From positions 1 to 45,080 of the forward strand of contig SYEK01000014.1 of the NCBI GenBank assembly GCA_005800815.1: DNA of 45,080 nt. The letters run 5' to 3'. Below the pieces are notes generated by a model. That model was not told the DNA's origin. It saw nothing but the letters and a program-made list of their open reading frames with translations, and made no database searches. This document shows positions 16,480 through 27,280 of this stretch, one piece after another. The translations under genes and the position numbers were made by a program. The DNA comes from Actinomycetota bacterium (GTDB taxonomy: Bacteria; Actinomycetota; Actinomycetes; Nanopelagicales; Nanopelagicaceae). How positions within the stretch are numbered: the first letter of the stretch is position 1; each line of letters starts with the position of its first letter.

Positions 16480-18642
16480 GTGGATACTCTGATTGCACCA
16501 GTTGTAAGTGCGCTCAAAGATAATCATCCTTCCGTATCGGCCGATGATGTAGAGCGTGCATTTCTAACCGCAGAAAAGGCACATCAAGGCCAGACAAGAA
16601 AATCAGGTGAGCGTTATATAACTCATCCGGTTGCTGTCGCTGGTATTTTGGCCGATCTCGGTCTCAACTCTGAGACAGTTATCGCGGCTCTGCTGCATGA
16701 CACCATTGAGGATACCCCTTACTCACTCAAGGAGTTACGGCACGACTTTGGCGATGAGATAGCCAAACTCGTTGATGGTGTCACCAAACTCGACAAACTC
16801 ACATATGGCCCGACCGCTGAGGCTGAAACTGTCCGTAAGATGGTCGTTGCGATGTCGCGTGATATCCGCGTTCTCGTCATCAAACTCGCTGATCGACTAC
16901 ATAATGCCCGGACGTGGAAATATGTCTCACAGGAGAGCGCCGAACATAAGGCGCGTGAAACATTAGATATCTATGCGCCCCTTGCGCACCGCCTTGGAAT
17001 GAATGCTATGAAATGGGAGTTAGAGGATCTCTCATTTGAAGTTCTAGAACCCAAGAAGTTTGATGAGATATCAAGGTTGGTGGCAGAGCGATCACCGGCC
17101 CGAGATGCTCTATCGGCACAGGTAATTGAGACCGTAACGCAAGATCTGGCTCAGGATGGCATTCATGCCACCGTTACAGGACGTAAAAAACATTTCTTTT
17201 CTGTCTATCAAAAGATGGTTGTGCGTGGGCGTGAGTTCAACGATATTTATGACCTGGTTGGAATTCGTGTCTTGGTCGATGATGTCCGTGATTGCTATGC
17301 CGTCTTAGGTTCAATTCACGCTAGATGGAGCCCAGTGCCAGGGCGTTTCAAGGATTACATCGCAATGCCCAAGTTCAATCTCTATCAATCCCTACACACG
17401 ACTGTGATAGGACCAGCGGGTAAGGCCTTTGAGATTCAAATTCGCACTCTTGATATGCATGCTCGTGCTGAGTTCGGTATCGCTGCACATTGGAAGTACA
17501 AAGCCGGTAGCGAGAGTAATCACTCATCTCCTGAGATGTTGTGGCTACGACAACTGCATGAGTGGCAAAAAGAAACTGAAGATCCCTCTGAGTTCCTTGA
17601 AGCCCTTCGCTTTGATTTAGGCACTCCGGAAGTCTTTGTCTTTACTCCCAAAGGCAGTGTTATTGCCCTACCTGGTGGGTCCACACCGGTGGATTTCGCA
17701 TTTTCAGTGCACACTGATGTTGGAATCCGTTGCGCAGGTGCAAAGGTCAATGGGCGGTTGGTTCCCTTAGAGTCTCGATTAAATAATGGTGATGTAGTTG
17801 AAATCGTGACGAATAAGGGCGATCACGCAGGGCCAAGCAGGGATTGGCTCAACTTCGTCAAAAGTCCCAGGGCGCGCTCCAAGATCAAGTCTTGGTTCAG
17901 CAAGGAGCGCAGGGAAGAGGCAATCGATGCCGGTCGCGAGTCGATTGCACGGCAGATGCGCAAGGCAGGCCTGCCTCTTCAGAAAATTTTTGCAGGTCAA
18001 TCACTTCTTGAATTGGCCCATGAGCTTCACTACTCAGATATAGATACCTTGTACTGCGCAGTCGGAGATGGGAACGTATCTGCGGCCTCGATCATAGATA
18101 AGTTGGTGCTCTCCTTTGGGGCAGATGATTCCCACCCTGAGCCCACAATGGACATTTTTCCCTCTCATGCACCTAGCACGCGGCGATCAAGTAATGCTAT
18201 CGATGTTGAGGGGGCCGATGACGTCCTCGTAAAGTTAGCAAGATGCTGCACACCTGTTCCAGGCGATGAGATTATGGGCTTTATTACAAAAGGAAGTGGA
18301 GTCTCTATTCACCGCTTCGATTGTGTGAATGCTGGAGATCTCTTGGCCAATCAATCAGACCGGGTTGTGGGTGTGAAGTGGCGTCTGGGCGCAGGCTCTG
18401 TTTTCTTGGTTAATATTCAAGTTGAGGCTCTGGACCGGGCATCACTCCTGGCAGATGTCACTCGCACTCTTTCTGAGCAACATGTAAATATCCTAAGTGC
18501 CTCAGTGAGCACTTCGAAGGATCGCACTGCTTTCTCGCGATTCACCTTTGAAATGGCCGATGCAACACATTTGGACGCGGTGTTAGTGGCGGTGCGTGGT
18601 ATCGAGGGAGTTTACGATGTGTATCGGACAACCAATAATTAG
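16480..18642 (+). CDS. rel: bifunctional (p)ppGpp synthetase/hydrolase (Rel)
   Basis: Rel makes and breaks the stringent-response alarmone. In its 720 residues the hydrolase HD domain is intact (His49; HDTIED with His73/Asp74 and Glu77/Asp78; DRLHNARTW). The synthetase domain follows with DIYDLVGIRVLV and the GRFKDYIAMPKFNLYQSLHT segment, then a TGS domain (EVFVFTPKGSVIALPGGSTP), a zinc-finger/helical part with ARCCTPVPGD, and a C-terminal ACT domain. Both activities should be present. The start is GTG 16480. It sits 9 nt after secF; the apt gene found between them in many actinobacteria is missing. The stop abuts the stop of the opposing DUF349 gene. Confidence 0.97.
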   Translation: MDTLIAPVVSALKDNHPSVSADDVERAFLTAEKAHQGQTRKSGERYITHPVAVAGILADLGLNSETVIAALLHDTIEDTPYSLKELRHDFGDEIAKLVDGVTKLDKLTYGPTAEAETVRKMVVAMSRDIRVLVIKLADRLHNARTWKYVSQESAEHKARETLDIYAPLAHRLGMNAMKWELEDLSFEVLEPKKFDEISRLVAERSPARDALSAQVIETVTQDLAQDGIHATVTGRKKHFFSVYQKMVVRGREFNDIYDLVGIRVLVDDVRDCYAVLGSIHARWSPVPGRFKDYIAMPKFNLYQSLHTTVIGPAGKAFEIQIRTLDMHARAEFGIAAHWKYKAGSESNHSSPEMLWLRQLHEWQKETEDPSEFLEALRFDLGTPEVFVFTPKGSVIALPGGSTPVDFAFSVHTDVGIRCAGAKVNGRLVPLESRLNNGDVVEIVTNKGDHAGPSRDWLNFVKSPRARSKIKSWFSKERREEAIDAGRESIARQMRKAGLPLQKIFAGQSLLELAHELHYSDIDTLYCAVGDGNVSAASIIDKLVLSFGADDSHPEPTMDIFPSHAPSTRRSSNAIDVEGADDVLVKLARCCTPVPGDEIMGFITKGSGVSIHRFDCVNAGDLLANQSDRVVGVKWRLGAGSVFLVNIQVEALDRASLLADVTRTLSEQHVNILSASVSTSKDRTAFSRFTFEMADATHLDAVLVAVRGIEGVYDVYRTTNN

Positions 18643-19941
18643 TTAACTAAACTCGGCCAGGCTCTTTTGGGCATCGGCTAGCCATATTTTTCGCGCCTCT
18701 GCAGACTCGGTAGATTCTTGTGCCTTTTTGGTATTTCCCAGTGCCCGTGATTTTTCCGCAATTTTTTCGTAGTTCTCAATCGATTCACTGAGCTGCTTAA
18801 CAACCTCTTGTGCACGTGCCTTTGCAGCCGGGTCACTCTTTCTGTAGTGCAGGGCTTCTGCCTCTTTGACAAGTGATTCGACGGCATGCACACGTGCATC
18901 CAGAGAGGCACGTTTGTCGCGATGGGTCATTCCGATCTTGCTCCATGAGTTCAGATGCTCTCGTAGCATCTTTTTCGTCTCTTCAAGGTTTGAAATGGGC
19001 ACAAGGGCCTCTATAAGAACGAGTAGCTCTTCACGTTTGATGAGGTTAGTTGCCATTGTTGAATCACGCTTTTCTAGATCGGCGTTTTTGGCTGCAAAGA
19101 ATTGATCTTGGGCAGCCTTGAAGCGTGCCCACAGTTTTGCATCATCACTTGGCTTGCCGCGACCAGATGCCTTCCAGGCATCCATAAGTATCTTGAAGCG
19201 TTTTGCTGTAGGAACCCATTGTGTCGAGGTAGCCAAAAGCTCTGCCTCGATGACAATTGCTTTTTTGGCCTCTGATACGACGCTGTGTACCGCTTCAAGA
19301 GCTGCAAAATGAGTCCGTCTACGTTTATCAAATTTATTTCGAGATGATGAGAAGCGCTTCCACAGATTGGCATCACTTGCCTTATCTAGGCGAGGAGCAG
19401 ATTTCCACTCATTAAGGAGAACCTTCAAACGATCCCCGGTTACCTTCCAGCTCTCAGATAAAGCCAATGACTCAGCCTCGGCAACTATCTTCTCCTTCTC
19501 GACTAAGATCTGCTCAAGACGTATTTTTTTCGCCTGGCTCTCAGCGGCCTTCTTGGCCTCATAGGCCTCTCTATGGCCTTCGATCAGTGGCTCAATCTGC
19601 TCAACCGATGCCGCTAAGGCCTCTAAATCACCAACGGCATTGAGCTCTCTTACCTGATCACGCAGTTTCTTCACTGCGACATAAGCATCAGAGGGGACTA
19701 GAGCACCACCTGTGATGCGCGCTGCTAGCAAGGCCACCTCGGCGGCGAGCATCTCAAATTTACGTACAAAGTAGTTAAGGGCCTCCTCCGAGCTCTTACC
19801 TGGATAGGAGCCAACGGGCTTTTCTCCCGCGGATGTGCGCACATAGACAGTGCCATCATCGCCTACTCGGCCAAATTCTGAGGGATCTCCGATCAGCGCA
19901 CTTGCCGCTGATGCTTGAGGTAGTGGATGTAAATCGCTCAT
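18643..19941 (-). CDS. DUF349-domain protein
   Basis: The 432-residue protein is mostly charged helix. It has two clear DUF349-type repeats built on W-x2-T-x2-R-(L/F)-K-x-L-x3-W-K (residues about 165-215 and 242-290) and a diverged third near 310-355. The N-terminus contains FGRVGDDGTVYVRTSAGEKPVGSYPG, the usual head of the actinobacterial members encoded opposite rel. Coiled coil is likely. No enzyme motif is seen and function is unknown. AAAGGA stands 8 nt before the ATG. Confidence 0.85.
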   Translation of the reverse strand: MSDLHPLPQASAASALIGDPSEFGRVGDDGTVYVRTSAGEKPVGSYPGKSSEEALNYFVRKFEMLAAEVALLAARITGGALVPSDAYVAVKKLRDQVRELNAVGDLEALAASVEQIEPLIEGHREAYEAKKAAESQAKKIRLEQILVEKEKIVAEAESLALSESWKVTGDRLKVLLNEWKSAPRLDKASDANLWKRFSSSRNKFDKRRRTHFAALEAVHSVVSEAKKAIVIEAELLATSTQWVPTAKRFKILMDAWKASGRGKPSDDAKLWARFKAAQDQFFAAKNADLEKRDSTMATNLIKREELLVLIEALVPISNLEETKKMLREHLNSWSKIGMTHRDKRASLDARVHAVESLVKEAEALHYRKSDPAAKARAQEVVKQLSESIENYEKIAEKSRALGNTKKAQESTESAEARKIWLADAQKSLAEFS

Positions 19942-20026
19942 CGTAATAATCCTTTGCGCGCGGTGTTCGTGAGAACGTCGCTATGTATGTCGTGGACCGG
20001 TAAGGGAGGGGATAACCGGACGTGAA

Positions 20027-20056
20027 TTGAGCCTTGGGGAGGGTCAAAGGTACCCT
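20027..20056 (+). promoter_or_regulatory. candidate promoter for the glyoxalase-II-like/hisS operon
   Basis: TTGAGC (20027-20032) and TACCCT (20051-20056) are 18 bp apart in the 174-bp divergent gap between the DUF349 gene and the hydrolase gene. The leader would be about 50 nt. The gap shows no other gene. Confidence 0.5.
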
Positions 20057-20115
20057 GTCCCAGCCTTGAAGCGTCAATCGCTGGAAGGTGCACGGTCCAT
20101 GAGAGGGGTGAGAGG

Positions 20116-20778
20116 ATGCTGGTAGCCTCCTTTGCCGCCCCCATGTTTGCCACGAACTGTTGGGTTCTGGCCAGTGCCCCCGGCTCTGAGTGCATCGTTA
20201 TCGACCCGGGGATGCCAGATGTGCAGGGTCAGCTCGCCGAGCTTCTTGATCAGTTCAGGCTCAAGCCAGTGGCAGTGATAGCAACTCATGGCCATCTTGA
20301 CCACACATTTTCAATTACGCCTATCGCCGATGGTTATGGAATCCCTGCATATATCCATCACCAGGATCGAGCCGCACTTGTGCATCCGCAGAGATTTGTA
20401 TCTGCAGAATTTGCTGCGACATTGGCAGGCATGGAGTTTGTTGAGCCGGCAGATGTAAGAGAATTACGCAATGGCCAAGAACTCGATCTTGTTGGACTTA
20501 GCTTCAAAGCTATCCACGCCCCAGGCCACACGGCTGGATCTTTGATGTTCGAAGTTTCGCAGGAGGTTCTCATAAGCGGTGATGTTCTCTTTGCCGGTTC
20601 AATTGGGCGCACAGATCAACCAACTGGCTCTGCCAAAGATATGCAAGAGACTCTTCGCAAAAAAGTATTACCGCTAGGTGATCATCTCAAGGTCTTGCCA
20701 GGACATGGTCCGCAGACCACGATTGCCCGAGAGCGAAAAAACAATCCATTTCTTACATCCATCAAAGCTGGCTACTAG
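20116..20778 (+). CDS. metallo-beta-lactamase fold hydrolase (glyoxalase II-like)
   Basis: The 220-residue protein has the zinc signature THGHLDH (about 55-61), [21 protein letters not shown] and a final LPGHGPQT. These supply the seven usual metal ligands of the glyoxalase II-like branch. The substrate is unknown: hydroxyacylglutathione is unlikely in an actinobacterium, so another thioester or a persulfide is possible. It shares its last base with the GTG of hisS, an arrangement also seen around hisS in mycobacteria. Confidence 0.9.
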   Translation: MLVASFAAPMFATNCWVLASAPGSECIVIDPGMPDVQGQLAELLDQFRLKPVAVIATHGHLDHTFSITPIADGYGIPAYIHHQDRAALVHPQRFVSAEFAATLAGMEFVEPADVRELRNGQELDLVGLSFKAIHAPGHTAGSLMFEVSQEVLISGDVLFAGSIGRTDQPTGSAKDMQETLRKKVLPLGDHLKVLPGHGPQTTIARERKNNPFLTSIKAGY

Positions 20779-22028
20779 TGGCACGAGCAAAGATTTCAGC
20801 CCCCAAAGGCGTGAGTGAGTATGTGCCACCTCGCTCGCGGCTCTTTGAGTTCGTGCGTGAATCCTTGATCGCTCCGGCTCGATTGGCTGGCTATGAGTTG
20901 ATGGAGCTTCCTGTCTTTGAAGATACAGAGCTCTTCAAACGTGGAGTTGGAGAGTCAACTGATGTCGTCTCGAAGGAGATGTATACCTTCACAGATCGTG
21001 GAGATCGCTCAATTACTCTTCGCCCTGAGGGGACAGCCGGTGCCATGCGTGCGGTAATCGAGCATGCTTTGGATCGAGGGCCCTTGCCGGTCAAGCTGTG
21101 GTACTCAGGGGCGTTTTTTCGAGCAGAACGCCCACAGGCTGGACGCTATCGACAGTTCTATCAAGTCGGTATCGAGGCGATTGGTCTCGATGACCCAGCC
21201 ATTGACGCCGAAGTCATCGCAGTAGCTGATGCAGGCTTTAAAGCGATAGGCCTGAAAAAGTATCGCCTGGAGATCACATCATTAGGAGATGCTCAATCGC
21301 GTGCAGCGCATAAGGTCGATTTGACCAAGTTCATCTCTACTCTTGATCTAGATGAGGCAACCTCACTACGTGCTTCGATGAACCCGCTTCGTCTCTTTGA
21401 TGATAAGCGTGCTCAGATGAGAGTAGTGATGTCAAGGGCCCCTCTTTTGATGGATTATTTGAGTGATGCCTCGCGTAGACACTTTGAATCTGTAAAAACC
21501 TATCTCGATGCTCTTGGGGTGGCTTATGTTCTCAATCCCCGAATGGTCCGTGGTCTTGATTATTACACCGGCACAACTTTCGAATTTGTCCACGAGCTTC
21601 TTGGTTCTCAATCCGGGATTGGTGGGGGCGGACGCTATGACGGCTTGATGCATGAGCTCGGTGGTCAAGAGTTATCGGGAATAGGCTTCGGACTCGGTGT
21701 GGATCGCGCACTATTGGCGGCCGAAGCTGAGGGAGTTATCGCTTTGGATGGCTTTGCCTCTGACTTATACATTATTCCTTTGGGTGATGCGGCAATGCTA
21801 CGCGCCATGGAGATTGCCATGGATTTGCGGAAGGCAGGCAAGAGTGTAGAGATCGCCTTTGGGGATCGAGCATTAAAAGGTGCAATGAAGGCTGCAGATA
21901 AGAGTGGTGTACGTTTCGTTGTAGTCATAGGTGATGATGAAATGCTCACCTCCTACGTTAAGCTCAAAAATATGAGCTCTGGTGTTACCTCATCGGTTAA
22001 GATTGCCTCTTTAGCCGATGCATTATAG
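20778..22028 (+). CDS. hisS: histidyl-tRNA synthetase
   Basis: A class II synthetase of 416 residues. Motif 2 runs [18 protein letters not shown] (about 113-130), the histidine-specific peptides are [13 protein letters not shown] and GGGGRYDGL, and motif 3 includes [12 protein letters not shown]-terminal anticodon-binding domain follows. The GTG start overlaps the preceding stop (TAGTG). Confidence 0.97.
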   Translation: MARAKISAPKGVSEYVPPRSRLFEFVRESLIAPARLAGYELMELPVFEDTELFKRGVGESTDVVSKEMYTFTDRGDRSITLRPEGTAGAMRAVIEHALDRGPLPVKLWYSGAFFRAERPQAGRYRQFYQVGIEAIGLDDPAIDAEVIAVADAGFKAIGLKKYRLEITSLGDAQSRAAHKVDLTKFISTLDLDEATSLRASMNPLRLFDDKRAQMRVVMSRAPLLMDYLSDASRRHFESVKTYLDALGVAYVLNPRMVRGLDYYTGTTFEFVHELLGSQSGIGGGGRYDGLMHELGGQELSGIGFGLGVDRALLAAEAEGVIALDGFASDLYIIPLGDAAMLRAMEIAMDLRKAGKSVEIAFGDRALKGAMKAADKSGVRFVVVIGDDEMLTSYVKLKNMSSGVTSSVKIASLADAL

Positions 22029-22048
22029 AAAGTGATATCACACTCACT

Positions 22049-23800
22049 ATGTTAAGAAACCATCAGGCAGGCTCTCTTCGCAAAGCCGATGTTGGCAAGA
22101 CCGTCACCCTTGCCGGCTGGGTTTCGCGGCGTAGAGATCACGGTGGCGTCGCCTTCATAGATCTGCGTGATGCATCGGGTTCGGTTCAAGTTGTCATCCG
22201 TGATGAAGCGATGGCTGGAGTCCTTCGTGCTGAATGGTGCCTGGTGATTACGGGCGAGGTACTTGCACGCCCAGCTGGTAATGAGAACCTAGCCATCCCC
22301 ACGGGTGAGGTCGAGATTATGGGCGATACGGTCGTGGTTTTGAGCCAGTCTGCCGCCCTGCCATTCCCGATAGATAGCGGAGATGATTCGCAAATCAACG
22401 AAGAAGTCCGTTTGAAATACCGTTATCTGGATCTGCGCCGAGAGAAACCGGCGGCAAATCTGCGTCTTCGCTCAAAAGTGACATCTACTATCCGGCGAAC
22501 GATGGAGTCGGAGTCTTTTCTGGAGATTGAAACACCATACCTCACCAGGTCTACTCCGGAGGGTGCCCGAGATTTTCTCGTCCCAGTGCGTCTGCAGCCT
22601 GGAAATTGGTATGCACTGCCTCAATCTCCTCAGCTCTTTAAGCAGTTATTGATGGTGGCTGGAATGGAAAGGTACTATCAAATCGCCCGCTGTTTCCGAG
22701 ATGAGGATTTTAGAGCAGATAGGCAACCAGAGTTCACGCAATTAGATATCGAGATGTCCTTCATCGATCAAGAGGATATTTTGGCAGTTGCTGAGAAAAT
22801 CATCTCAAAAATCTGGCAGGAAATTCTCGGATATGCAATCACTCTTCCTCTAGAACGCATGACATATGCCGATGCCATGTCACGCTATGGCTCTGACAAG
22901 CCGGATCGACGATTTGCTCATGAATTATCGGAGCAGACCTCATACTTTGCCGACACATCGTTCAGAGTTTTTCAGGCAGCCTATGTTGGCGCTGTCGTGA
23001 TGCCAGGAGGAGCCTCCTCGCCACGGCGCGAATTAGATGCCTGGCAGGACTGGGCTAAAGCACGTGGCGCCAAAGGTCTGGCTTACATCCTAGTCAATGA
23101 AGATGGCACTCTAGGTGGCCCCGTTGCAAAGAATCTGAGTGAGAAGGAGTGTGCAGGAATCGCAGCAGCTACTGGAGCTGGCAGTGGTGATGCCATCTTC
23201 TTCGCAGCAGGAGAGCGGAGTGCATCCCAAAACCTATTAGGTGCCGTCCGCCTAGAAATTGGTAGACGGTGCGGCTTAATTGGCGATGATCTCTGGGAGT
23301 TCCTATGGGTGGTAGATGCACCGATGTTTGAGCCAACTGAAAATGGTGGTTGGAGCGCTGTCCACCATCCATTCACAGGACCAAAGCCGGAGTTCGCATC
23401 GAGTTTTGCCACTGATCCCGAGCACGCCTTGGCCTATGCATACGACATTGTTCTCAATGGAACGGAATTGGGTGGTGGTTCCATCCGAATCCATGATCAG
23501 AAGATGCAAAGGGATGTCTTTCGTGTCATTGGTTTGAGTGATGAGCAGGCGGCTTCGAAGTTTGGATTTCTGCTGGAGGCCTTTAATTATGGTCCGCCCC
23601 CACATGGTGGAATAGCACTTGGTCTTGATCGTATCTGTGCACTTTTAACTGGTTCAGAGTCAATTCGTGAGGTCATAGCCTTTCCGAAAACTGCAAGTGG
23701 CGCAGATCCACTCACGGGTGCGCCCACACCGATTACCACCTCTCAACGAAGAGAGAGCGGGATTGATGGTGCTCCCAAGAACGCCCCTCAGGTAGGCTAA
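22049..23800 (+). CDS. aspS: aspartyl-tRNA synthetase (bacterial type)
   Basis: The 583-residue class IIb enzyme starts with an OB-fold anticodon-binding domain ([19 protein letters not shown]). The core has motif 2 [16 protein letters not shown], a bacterial GAD insertion (about 285-415) and motif 3 [10 protein letters not shown]. Whether it also charges tRNA-Asn cannot be decided here. The 20-nt gap before it contains the palindrome GTGATATCAC (22032-22041). It is followed after 4 nt by a DUF948 gene. Confidence 0.97.
   Translation: MLRNHQAGSLRKADVGKTVTLAGWVSRRRDHGGVAFIDLRDASGSVQVVIRDEAMAGVLRAEWCLVITGEVLARPAGNENLAIPTGEVEIMGDTVVVLSQSAALPFPIDSGDDSQINEEVRLKYRYLDLRREKPAANLRLRSKVTSTIRRTMESESFLEIETPYLTRSTPEGARDFLVPVRLQPGNWYALPQSPQLFKQLLMVAGMERYYQIARCFRDEDFRADRQPEFTQLDIEMSFIDQEDILAVAEKIISKIWQEILGYAITLPLERMTYADAMSRYGSDKPDRRFAHELSEQTSYFADTSFRVFQAAYVGAVVMPGGASSPRRELDAWQDWAKARGAKGLAYILVNEDGTLGGPVAKNLSEKECAGIAAATGAGSGDAIFFAAGERSASQNLLGAVRLEIGRRCGLIGDDLWEFLWVVDAPMFEPTENGGWSAVHHPFTGPKPEFASSFATDPEHALAYAYDIVLNGTELGGGSIRIHDQKMQRDVFRVIGLSDEQAASKFGFLLEAFNYGPPPHGGIALGLDRICALLTGSESIREVIAFPKTASGADPLTGAPTPITTSQRRESGIDGAPKNAPQVG
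23793..23798 (+). promoter_or_regulatory. candidate -10 box for a leaderless DUF948 mRNA
   Basis: TAGGCT, overlapping the first base of the aspS stop, ends 6 nt before ATG 23805. No Shine-Dalgarno is present, and a convincing -35 is not seen. Confidence 0.35.
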
Positions 23801-23804
23801 GAAC

Positions 23805-24164
23805 ATGGGTCCAGGGGGCATTGCAACAATCATCGCCTCGTGTGCGCTCTTGATTATCGCCGTTGCCATAAGTTATGTCGTTATTCGCGTTGGTAGATTC
23901 GTAGATGAGGCGAAAATCTCTCTTAAGTGCCTTACCGATGAGACTGCGCCTTTGATCGAAGAGGTACACACGACGGTCAGCCTGGTCAACGGCCCGCTCA
24001 AAAGCATCAACCGCATCACCAAGAACGCCGAGGATCTCTCAGATAAAGTCAGCGAAGCCACACAATCTTTTATGGGTAAAAATGGTGCTGCAGTCAAGGT
24101 GGCCGGTGCTCTGTTATCGGCTGCGGCAGCAAAGAAGGCCCGTTCCAAGAAGAAGGCTGAGTGA
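23805..24164 (+). CDS. DUF948 membrane-anchored protein
   Basis: 119 residues: one N-terminal membrane helix (about 7-28), then an amphipathic, possibly coiled-coil region with repeating hydrophobic spacing (EEVHTTVSLVNGPLKSINRI), and a lysine-rich C-terminus (AKKARSKKKAE). This matches the short DUF948 proteins usually encoded just before alaS in Actinobacteria. Function unknown; probably a cytoplasmic-facing, membrane-tethered helix. Confidence 0.85.
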   Translation: MGPGGIATIIASCALLIIAVAISYVVIRVGRFVDEAKISLKCLTDETAPLIEEVHTTVSLVNGPLKSINRITKNAEDLSDKVSEATQSFMGKNGAAVKVAGALLSAAAAKKARSKKKAE

Positions 24165-24173
24165 TTTTCACTC

Positions 24174-26846
24174 GTGGAATCTGCCGAGATACGTTCGCGC
24201 TGGTTGCGTTTCTTTGAATCCGATAATCGCCAAGGCATAACCCATACCGTCGTAGAATCCGCCTCACTGATCGCCGATGATCCAAATCTCCTTCTGGTTA
24301 ACGCCGGAATGGTTCCATTCAAGCCCTATTTTTTAGGAGAGACCTCCCCACCTTTCAAACGCGCTACCTCGGTACAAAAATGTGTCCGAACGCTCGATAT
24401 CGATGAAGTCGGTAAAACGACTCGTCATGCATCTTTTTTTCAGATGTGTGGCAATTTTTCATTTGGCGATTACTTCAAGGACAAGGCGATTGCCCTTGCC
24501 TGGGAGTTGCTTACTCGCCCCATAAGCGATGGTGGCTACGGTTTTCCCGAAGAGAGACTATGGGTAACAGTATTTCTAGATGATGATGAGGCAGCCGATA
24601 TCTGGCACAAGCAGATTGGAGTGCCCAAAGAGCGCATCCAACGTATGGGTATGGCCGATAACTTCTGGTCAATGGGTGTGCCCGGCCCCTGTGGTCCCTG
24701 CTCAGAGATTTACTTCGATCGTGGTCCCGAATATGGAAGAGAGGGTGGTCCGATCGCCGATGAGAACAGGTACTTGGAGGTTTGGAACTTAGTTTTCATG
24801 CAAAATGAACGTGGTGTGGGAGCTGGAAAAGATGGATTTGAGATCCTTGGAGAGCTACCAGCAAAAAGCATTGATACAGGACTTGGCTTGGAGCGCATGG
24901 CAGCACTCTTACAGGGTGTAGAGAATATCTACGAGATAGATACGACGATGCAGATCCTTGCAAAAGCTAGTGAACTTACTGGAATCATGTATGGAAAATC
25001 AGACAAGTCAGATATCTCCCTTCGTGTGATTGCCGATCATGCACGCACATCGGCCATGCTCATCGGCGATGGAGTGACTCCTGCAAATGAAGGTCGAGGC
25101 TATGTCTTGCGTCGCATGATGCGTCGTACGATCCGTAATATGCGCCTTCTGGGCTCGATGGATCCGGTTATGTCTGAACTGACTCGGGCTGCAATCGGGG
25201 CGATGGGTGCTCAGTATCCAGAGTTAAGTGCTGATAAGAGGCGCATTCTCTCGGTGAGCGTCTCGGAGGAGGAGAGTTTTCTACAGACTCTCAAGAGTGG
25301 CACGACGATTTTTGATACCGCCAGCACAATAGTCAAGAAGAGTAAAAGTAGGTTGCTGCCAGGGGCAGATGTATTCAAACTACATGATACTTATGGCTTC
25401 CCATTTGATCTGACGTTAGAGATGGCCCGGGAAGAGGGTTTAGAGGTCGATGAGCAGGGCTTTAGACGCCTCATGAAGGAGCAGAAGGATAGGGCAAAGG
25501 CAGATTCTCGAGCAAAAAAGAGTGGACATACAGATGTAAGTCAATACCGGGCTATTGCAGATGCCAAAGGAAAGAGCGAGTTTGTTGGGTACTTATCTCT
25601 CACCAGTGAATCTGTCATAACGGGAGTTCTTCTCGATGGAATCTCAACGAAGAGCGCTCAAACTGGTGATGATGTCGAAATTATTTTGGATCGAACACCA
25701 TTCTATGCCGAGGGCGGCGGTCAATTAGCCGATGCAGGGATCATCAGACTAGCAAGTGGTTCAATCATTGAGATAGAGGATGTCCAAACGCCGATACCCG
25801 GTGTATTCGCTCATCGTGGCCGTGTTGTGAGCGGGGATGTGAGGATAGGTGAGCATGCAGCGGCTGAGATTGATAATGAGCGGAGAGTGGCAATCTCACG
25901 AGCACATACCGCAACCCATATGGTTCATAAGGCCTTTCGTGAGATTCTAGGCGAAACGGCTACTCAGGCCGGATCTGAAAACTCACCAGGCCGTTTCCGA
26001 TTTGATTTTCCATCAACGGGTGCTGTTCCCGAGAGCGTCATCAATGAGGTTGAGGCTCGAGTCAATACTCTGCTTGTGGATAATCTTGAGGTCACCACCC
26101 AGACAATGTCACAGGATGGCGCAAAAAAAATTGGAGCGATGGCTATCTTTGGTGAGAAGTATGGGGATGAAGTTCGTGTGGTCAGTGTCGGTGATTGGGC
26201 ACGTGAACTTTGCGGAGGAACTCACGTCTTACGCTCTGGTGAGTTGGGAGTCATCAAACTTCTCAACGAATCCTCTATCGGGGCTGGCGTACGCCGTGTT
26301 GAGGCACTAGTTGGTGTGGATGCCTATAAATTCCTTGCTCGCGAGCACATTCTTCTGAACTCCTTGACCTCAATAATCAAGGGTGCGCGGGTAGAAGAGT
26401 TGCCAATGCGTATCTCCGATTTGATTACGAAGATTCGTGAGATTGAAAAGGAGCTCGGTGTGGTGAGATCTAGAGCAGCCTTTGCAAAAGTTGATGAGAT
26501 TGCCCAGTCAGCTGTTGAGATCAATGGCGTAACACTCATCTCGGCCGTTCTTAGTGATGGGATATCAGGCGATGATCTGAGAAAGATCGCCCTTGAACTA
26601 CGGGCACGGGCTAAGAGTTGCGCCGTTGCCCTCATCAGCATCAATGATGGCAAGCCAGTATTAGTCGTGGGCGCAAGTGATGCAGCGCGTGCAGCGGGAG
26701 TGAAGGCCGGGGCACTTGTCAAAATTGGTTCTACCGTCCTCGGTGGTGGGGGTGGAGGAAAGGATGATTTCGCACAAGGTGGGGGTATCGATATCTCTCA
26801 ACTTCATCAAGCTTTATCGGCAATTGCGACTGCGCTCAAAGGATAG
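24174..26846 (+). CDS. alaS: alanyl-tRNA synthetase
   Basis: The 890-residue multi-domain enzyme has the class II core with [13 protein letters not shown] and [18 protein letters not shown], a tRNA-recognition domain, an editing domain with zinc ligands HTATH (about 578-582) and CGGTH (about 680-684), and a C-terminal oligomerisation domain rich in glycine ([15 protein letters not shown]). The start is GTG 24174, since no in-frame ATG fits the conserved N-terminus. Confidence 0.98.
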   Translation: MESAEIRSRWLRFFESDNRQGITHTVVESASLIADDPNLLLVNAGMVPFKPYFLGETSPPFKRATSVQKCVRTLDIDEVGKTTRHASFFQMCGNFSFGDYFKDKAIALAWELLTRPISDGGYGFPEERLWVTVFLDDDEAADIWHKQIGVPKERIQRMGMADNFWSMGVPGPCGPCSEIYFDRGPEYGREGGPIADENRYLEVWNLVFMQNERGVGAGKDGFEILGELPAKSIDTGLGLERMAALLQGVENIYEIDTTMQILAKASELTGIMYGKSDKSDISLRVIADHARTSAMLIGDGVTPANEGRGYVLRRMMRRTIRNMRLLGSMDPVMSELTRAAIGAMGAQYPELSADKRRILSVSVSEEESFLQTLKSGTTIFDTASTIVKKSKSRLLPGADVFKLHDTYGFPFDLTLEMAREEGLEVDEQGFRRLMKEQKDRAKADSRAKKSGHTDVSQYRAIADAKGKSEFVGYLSLTSESVITGVLLDGISTKSAQTGDDVEIILDRTPFYAEGGGQLADAGIIRLASGSIIEIEDVQTPIPGVFAHRGRVVSGDVRIGEHAAAEIDNERRVAISRAHTATHMVHKAFREILGETATQAGSENSPGRFRFDFPSTGAVPESVINEVEARVNTLLVDNLEVTTQTMSQDGAKKIGAMAIFGEKYGDEVRVVSVGDWARELCGGTHVLRSGELGVIKLLNESSIGAGVRRVEALVGVDAYKFLAREHILLNSLTSIIKGARVEELPMRISDLITKIREIEKELGVVRSRAAFAKVDEIAQSAVEINGVTLISAVLSDGISGDDLRKIALELRARAKSCAVALISINDGKPVLVVGASDAARAAGVKAGALVKIGSTVLGGGGGGKDDFAQGGGIDISQLHQALSAIATALKG

Positions 26847-26854
26847 TTGAGGCC

Positions 26855-27280
26855 ATGCAACGCGGCCGCCGAATGGCTTTTGATTTCGGTGATGTAAGAA
26901 TCGGGGTGGCTATCTCTGATTTAGATGCGATTCTAGCTTCCCCACTTACTACCCTTTCAACTTCCGATAAACAAATCGCTGATAAGATTTTGCGGCTTAT
27001 CAGCGAATATGAACCAATCATTATCTATGTTGGAAAACCATTAAATATGGACTCAAGTCATGGAGCTGGCGCTGCGAAAGCACAGGCATTTTGTTCCCTT
27101 CTTGAGAGCCTAAGTGATATTCCTGTTGCCATGATTGATGAGAGATTATCAAGTGTGACTGCGGCAAGAAATATGCGGGAGAGTGGAGTCAGGGCAAAGC
27201 AGGGAAAAGATAGAATTGATCAGGCTGCTGCAGTTGCTATTCTTGAGTTTGCATTAGAGATTGAAAGTAATCGTAAGTGA
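26855..27280 (+). CDS. ruvX: RuvX/YqgF pre-16S rRNA nuclease
   Basis: RuvX is a RuvC-fold nuclease that processes the 16S rRNA 5' end in E. coli. The N-terminus RRMAFDFGDVRIGVAISD carries the first acidic residue, D-E-R-L-S-S-V-T-A carries the second, and K-D-R-I-D-Q-A-A-A holds the last. Length is 141 residues. The GTGA overlap couples it to mltG, an order conserved in Actinobacteria. Confidence 0.94.
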   Translation: MQRGRRMAFDFGDVRIGVAISDLDAILASPLTTLSTSDKQIADKILRLISEYEPIIIYVGKPLNMDSSHGAGAAKAQAFCSLLESLSDIPVAMIDERLSSVTAARNMRESGVRAKQGKDRIDQAAAVAILEFALEIESNRK

